NCBI RefSeq assembly: GCF_036785885.1
Contig: NC_092310.1
Coordinates: 4,154,001 to 4,218,000 of the forward strand
Source: Coffea arabica
Taxonomy: Eukaryota; Streptophyta; Magnoliopsida; Gentianales; Rubiaceae
DNA: 64,000 nt
Direction of reading: 5' to 3'
Positions 58,783 through 64,000 of this stretch are shown here, piece by piece. A model generated the notes under the pieces. The model did not search any database and had not been told where the DNA came from. It saw nothing but the letters and a program-made list of their open reading frames with translations. The stretch's first letter is position 1. Every line of letters starts with the position of its first letter. The position numbers and the translations under genes were made by a program.

Positions 58783-61700
58783 TGTAGACACCAAATTTTT
58801 GTCAATTTTTAATGTTTTCCTGAATTTGATTTAATATTTAATGAGTTATTTATTTTCTTACATTTTAATGTGCATTTGTCTCATTTTTGCAGGTTTGTTT
58901 TGGGAAAAAAAAACACAAAAACAAAAACAAAAACAAAAACAAAAACAAAAACAAAAACAAAAAAAAAAGAAAGAAGAAAAGAAAATTTAAAAAAAAATTT
59001 TCTCCTAATTATTTTCCCTACCAAAACAACTATTAACCCATTCCTACACTCAACTTTCTTGTCATCTGGTAAAAATAATCATTTTGACCAAACACACACA
59101 CAAGCTCCTCTTTTTCTCTCCCAATATAGATTCTCTCGGCGAGACACACAAAAAAAAAAAGGAGGCTCTCGGCTCCCTCTCTTGGCTCTCAACCGAAAAA
59201 AAAGGAAGAAAGGCAATCCTCCTCCTCCCAGCTCCCTCTCGGCTTTTTCTTTGCTCACTTCACACAACACACTCACACACAACTTCAAACATCAAAAGAG
59301 AGGCAACAACCGGTTGGATAATTGGAGCTTTGCATCAGAAACTTCAACCAAGGGATTGCCATCTACATTGAGGTAATTTTTTTTTAGTTTTGTTTAGCAC
59401 ATTAAATCCATGCTTCATTGTTTACTTTTCTTTTGCTTTTGCTGGTTTCCTTTGTTGTTGGGTTGCTGATGTTGTTGAAGTTTTGGGGTAAGCCATGTAT
59501 GAAATTAAGAAAAAAGAAACGGGCCCATGAATGCATGTCAAGTGTTTGTGAAAATGCTAAAATGGAAAAAACGAATTTTAGGGACTGTTTTGCCTTAATG
59601 TAGTTTTTTGTTGTTGCTTTCTGGTTAGCTAAGATTATAGTTGTAATGTGGAGATTATAAGGAGTATTGTAATATATTTTTTATGATTTTTGGTGAAAGA
59701 TAGGGTGATTGAAAAAATGAAAACTGCAGCTGTTTCTTGTCTTTTTAGCCACTTTAAAGTCAATTTTTGTTAAAACTAAGTCCAGAAATGAAATTTACGC
59801 GAAAAATGGAGTGGGGAGGTGTATTTTGAGAAATTTTGGCGACTGGAGAGGTCACCGGCGACCGGCAGTCCAGCGGCCGCGCCGCCGGCGGCAGCCATGG
59901 CCGACTTCAGCTGGCCGAAGAAGAGGAGAAAGAAACGGCTGGAAGTGGAGAAAAGAAGAAAAAGGAAAAGACAGGAAAAGAAAAGAAAAGAAATTGGGAT
60001 AATTTTTTTAGTGGGCTTGTGTTTTTTTTTAGTTGGGTTTTGACTTGGGTTTTTGGTTATTTTTTTTGGGTTTTACGCATGGGCTTAGGAGTTGAAGCCC
60101 ATGCATTTCAGCTGGGTTTGCTTGACAAAAGGGATAGGTTGGGCCATTTATTTTCCTTTGGGTTTCGGCTGGGCTTAGGTAGTTTTGGCCCAGAAATAAA
60201 TAAAATGATGGCCCGATGGCCTCTTTCTTGCCCAAATCAGAAGCCGAAAATTACACTTTAGCCCCTAGTCTTTGGAGTAATTTCACTGCGGCCCAGAATA
60301 TTTTAAATTTCTTTCATGTAGGTCCTTAAATTAATTACACTTTGGTCTCTGAATTTTTTCTTTTATCTAATTTTGGCCCCTAAACTTTGGAAAAATATAA
60401 TTTTTGTCCTCAAAAGTTTTTTAAAATTTTTGCAATTCAATCCCTGATGAATTTTGACTCTCTTTATTATGATTGTTTCTTTTCGTTAATAGCTAAGTAT
60501 GCTACTTTTGAATATATTTAACTTGTAATTTTTAGATTTTCTTAAATTTCTTTACGTTTGACATATTAGTGTGAATTTAGTACTTTTATTATTTTTTTTC
60601 TTTTTCAATTAAATTGGTGCCATGATTCTTTTGTTCATTGTGAGTATAAATAGGACAATTTGACTCCATTTAGTCACCACTTCAAAAGGGAGGTACCCCT
60701 ATTTTATTATTTCAATGTCAATTACGTGCTCTTATGTGCTCCTATGTGTTTTTATGTGTTTGTATATTTTTATATGCTTTATTTATTGGATTTAAATGTT
60801 CATTTAAATTTTCTTATATTATATTTGTTTAGTTAATTTTTATAATTATTCGAGAGGCATTGAAATACCTCAAGAATGTAATAGATAGGATAACTAGTTT
60901 TATTTTATCATATCTTTCCCATTTTAGATTGTAGTTAGATTCCCCGATGTAATAGATAGGTTGCGTGTTTATGTGGCTCATGTGTTTTGTGTTTTATCCG
61001 CTTTTCTTAGGATTTTGGCATCTAAATATTATATTTACGTGTTATGTGCTACGTGCTCTTATGTGTTTATTTGTTTTAATTTATGCTTTATTTGTTTCAC
61101 TATGAATTGTTAATGCATGACGTCACTACACTAGTCCAACGCTAGTTGTGGCTTCTCCCTTCGCTTACTTGCTAGTCCAATGCTAGTAAGAATTTTTAGA
61201 AATGGGCTAGTCCAATGCTAGACCCTTTAGGTCGTCTTGCGCTAGATTCATCTTTGTGTGATATTCATTACATTTTCATGCATATTTTCATATTTAGGAT
61301 CTTTCCTCATTTGCATGATATTCCCTATTATTTTACCCATATCCTCTATATATGTTAATCATATCATTTAGAATTGCATTTCATTTAAGAAATTGTGGAA
61401 TAAGTTAGTTCATTTGTTTGTTCATATTAGGAGAATTATTTTTCACACATGGGAAATGGGTGATTATAACTTTTTAGTTTAAATATCCCATTAATCCCTG
61501 TATAAGAAAATTATGTCACGAGTTTTTGCCTCCCGTACCCTTTATGTTGCATTCCCTTTTTCTTTGATCACTTATATCTATGTATATAATTTAATTTCTT
61601 TTCTTTACTTTTAATTTCATCATTTGCATACTCGTGACACCTTCAAGGAATTATTTTGGCTTTCGCAATTAATGCAATTGGTTCAATTAAACCCTTGAAT

Positions 61701-62170
61701 GAACATTTTGTCCCTTTCAATTTTTTTTTTTATAAATTTAGATTTGCATCCATGTAGGAAACATCCAAATGTAATAAAATTGAGGGTTAGATTAGGAAAA
61801 TTTTGACTAAACCTCACAACTAGCTTAGACTAGGTTGAAAGGGTGCCTTAGATTTGAGTTAATCGAACCTTTGCCTTCCCTTTCTTCAACCGTGACTTTC
61901 GAATCCATTTTCTCTTGTTTTCAAAGACCTGGAGTTGTCAAAAAGGGTTTTATTTTATTTTACTTCATTTTTTGGGTGACTTGGTACACCAAAATTCCAT
62001 ACCAAGTGGCGACTCCTATTTTTTCTTAAAAACCCTTTTAGACTAAATTTTGGACCCAAATTGTCGCATTCTTTTTAAGTCCCATTCTAGGTCTTTTTTC
62101 ATTTATTATTAATAAATCACATCTTTTTATAAACACTTTCTTTTTCATCGCGAAAAAATGGGGCGCGACA
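58783..62170 (+). repeat. 3' LTR of the Ogre-like element
   Basis: Near-identical to the 5' LTR. The clearest difference is a (CAAAAA)n tract near 58914-58965, about nine units here versus three near 47050-47075. TATAAATA lies at 60645-60652. It ends GGGGCGCGACA, then the ATATT duplication. Confidence 0.92.
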
Positions 62171-62822
62171 ATATTTACTTGGTTATTTGATGATATTATT
62201 TTGAACAAGTTATTTATTACTTTTGCTCTTCTTATCATAATTAACCGGTCATTAATTATGATAATCTTAAGATGTTAAGTTTGCAATAAAAATTCGAGTT
62301 TAACACTAGTTTAAGGAAGTGATAAATCTAAGGAGTACACTTACGAGAGTAGAGGTGTACCTATATGGCTTTAGTGACTTGTTTCGTATAATTTTATAAT
62401 AGAAATGAACTTTAGTTAATTCATAACCACGAGAACAGGTATAGTTTAATTATAAGTATAGTTGATTCACTATGAGAGTAGGTTTCACATACATTAGGAA
62501 ATTACGACATGACTAGCTAAGATAATAATATTCACTAACTAGTAACTTCATTTACAAGAGTAGTGAAGAATTCCATACCTCTAGGAGCTTTCTAATGTTA
62601 ATTTTATTACTTTTACTTCATGCTTATAGTCTAAATAAAAAAAGAGTTCGAAATCACGATAATTGAAAATTTTTCATGTGGGTTCGACCCTTAATACCCT
62701 ATACACGCTCTCGACTCGTATACTTGCGAAAAATCGCATGTGGGGTATTTAGGATTTATAAATGTAAATTTTGATTATGGATGAGTGAATTGATATATGT
62801 ATACCCTGTGCTCGTCAGTGGA

Positions 62823-64000
62823 TCTTAGTAGGTTGCTAAGAGAGTTTGAGGAAATTGACAATATTGAGAATCAGCTTAGGGACGAAATTGCAACTACCAC
62901 TGAGACCTTGGAGGTTTCTAAAAACAAAGTATTTGAACCGAAGACTTTAATGAAGGATCTTGAAGCTAGGGAACTTAGGTCCAATAGGCTAGTGTTCTTA
63001 AGATCCTTCAATCCTCTACTTTAGCTCACTCTATTATCTAAACTAATCAAGAATGTTAACTGAGTAAAATAACCATAATGTTAAATCAATGCAAGAAAAA
63101 TTAACAACTTGAAGAAACTCAACTAACCACAAATATTTTAGGGTATAGAATTCACTAAATGCACCTAACTCTGGATGAAATGTCAATCATCACTAATGCA
63201 CTTGTCTTGCCAAAGATGCATTTTACTCAAATCATCGGAACTGGCTCTCGCCAATGAACCAAATCTAATCAACATTATAGTTTCCCTACTTTCATGGTGA
63301 AATTACAAGTGTGAAAACTTAATCTAGATCTAGAAATCCCAAAAATATCCACCTTAGTGTACCACTACTTTCGTATGCCTACTCCTTAGATTCCGCCTAT
63401 TTCATTTCCATCATTATCAACTACTTTGATAGATTAACAACTCTTATGGCTTACAAATGGTGATCAAACATTCACAAGTGTTAAAGTAAGAATAAATGAA
63501 CTAGTAAGTATAAGAAATAGCAATAATCAACTTTATTCAACTATAATCAAGGTACAAATAGTTTCATCTATTCCTAGAACAAGAAAATTTAGCTAGATAT
63601 AGTAGATTTAACAATAAAACTCGTATCTTCAATGTTACTAATCATTAATGAAACAACAAAGAGGGTAAAGAGGAAGAAATGCTCATTCAAGTGAAGAAAT
63701 AAAATCTCTGAGTTTCATCATCGTCGATGCCATCAAAATTACATTGTTACACCAAGAGTTCTTCAAGTTCTTCAAGAGAAATATAAACTAGATCTAAAAC
63801 TACACTAAGCTAAGTTAGAGAAGAAAAATAAAAAATGTTGTTCTTCTTGTCAAGAGCTAATCTCTCACTCCAACAATTTGTTTCTTCCTTAATAAGAGTC
63901 AAGAAAGAAGCTCGTAGAACCATCGAAAGTTTGTACAAGTTGTCCATTTATGTCTTGTTAAAGATGGAAAAAGAAAAAATTATGTAAGTTGGCAACTTGC
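62823..64000. repeat. Repeat DNA at the right edge
   Basis: No accepted gene. The 75-codon frame ending at 63024 contains a charged stretch (LLREFEEIDNIENQLRDE) that could be a coiled coil, but it starts inside the solo LTR and matches no family I know; it may be a remnant of a retroelement reading frame. From 63022 on, the DNA resembles the block at 45388-45470 and then continues with retroelement-like non-coding text to the window edge. Confidence 0.4.

Larger units (their letters stand above)
46917..62170 (+). mobile_element. 15.25-kb non-autonomous Tat/Ogre-type gypsy element (LARD-like)
   Basis: Two LTRs, 46917-50285 (3,369 bp) and 58783-62170 (3,388 bp), begin TGTA.ACACC and end GCGACA. 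They differ only by scattered substitutions and homopolymer or (CAAAAA)n length. The 5-bp duplication ATATT flanks the whole (46912-46916, 62171-62175). The interior (50286-58782) has a primer site, a degenerate integrase tail, tandem repeats and a polypurine tract, but no gag, protease or RT. The structure is that of a large non-autonomous derivative. Lineage evidence: TGGCGACTC primer site, the CATGGTGGGATACGTAGGCA text before the PPT, and the VVCHGQ-type integrase tail, all usual in Tat/Ogre elements. It is nested in the solo LTR. Confidence 0.9.
45621..62817 (+). mobile_element. Solo gypsy-type LTR, split by a nested element
   Basis: The LTR starts TGATAAGTGTATATTTTACG (45621) and ends ...CCCTGTGCTCGTCA (62817). 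Its 3' part has the usual GTGGGTTCGACCC and CTCGTATACTTGCG text of gypsy LTR ends. Flanks are GCGGA (45616-45620) and GTGGA (62818-62822), a 5-bp duplication with one difference. A TATA box, TATAAATA, lies at 46572-46579. Without the 15.25-kb insertion at 46917-62170 the LTR is about 1.94 kb. No internal domain adjoins it, hence a solo LTR. Confidence 0.72.

Overview
The window is nuclear DNA of a flowering plant, most likely a eudicot. The evidence is intron-split cytochrome P450 genes, a coiled-coil NLR resistance-gene relic, AT-rich intergenic DNA, and many plant-type transposable elements (Tat/Ogre-like and other Ty3/gypsy, Ty1/copia, TRIM, Mutator-type MITEs, hAT, SINE). A piece of plastid ndhA is inserted near one P450 promoter. 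I cannot name the species. All coordinates were read by eye; no alignment or database search was run.

Layout. 1-7 kb: end of a DNA transposon, several decayed copies of one non-coding segment, and a 472-bp Mutator-type MITE. 7.07-10.14 kb (minus): a near full-length CC-NB-LRR gene broken by two frameshifts. 10.6-11.3 kb: a complete TRIM retroelement. 14.9-20.6 kb: one gypsy element with a 5-bp target duplication (CTAAA) that is internally deleted and inverted, so that two LTR halves face each other as a 1.19-kb palindrome. 22.5-26.06 kb (minus): an intact two-exon CYP71-type P450 with a GC-AG intron, followed upstream by the plastid fragment. 26.5-30.7 kb: a MITE from which a seven-copy, ~588-bp tandem array has grown. 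31.3-32.9 kb: 3' end of a copia element. 35.8-36.9 kb: a second long-TIR Mutator-type element. 37.2-44.4 kb (minus): an intact nine-exon P450 of the CYP85 clan (CYP88-like, 479 aa), whose introns hold three MITEs and a SINE. 45.6-62.8 kb: a solo LTR split by a 15.25-kb non-autonomous Tat/Ogre-type element with 3.4-kb LTRs, a degenerate integrase tail, and tandem arrays of hairpin-forming units in its 3' region. 62.8-64 kb: further repeat DNA.

Only the two P450 genes look intact. Each has all splice sites, uninterrupted frame, the C-helix or hinge, ExxR and haem-Cys motifs, and a TATA box 60-70 bp upstream of the ATG. They are ER-anchored monooxygenases of different clans, so joint action in a pathway is only a possibility. 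Most of the rest is transposon-derived. The strongest unusual signals are the MITE-born satellite array, the TSD-bounded palindromic gypsy element, inverted MITEs flanking exon 3 of the CYP85-clan gene, and the hairpin arrays with compensatory stem changes in the Ogre-like element.
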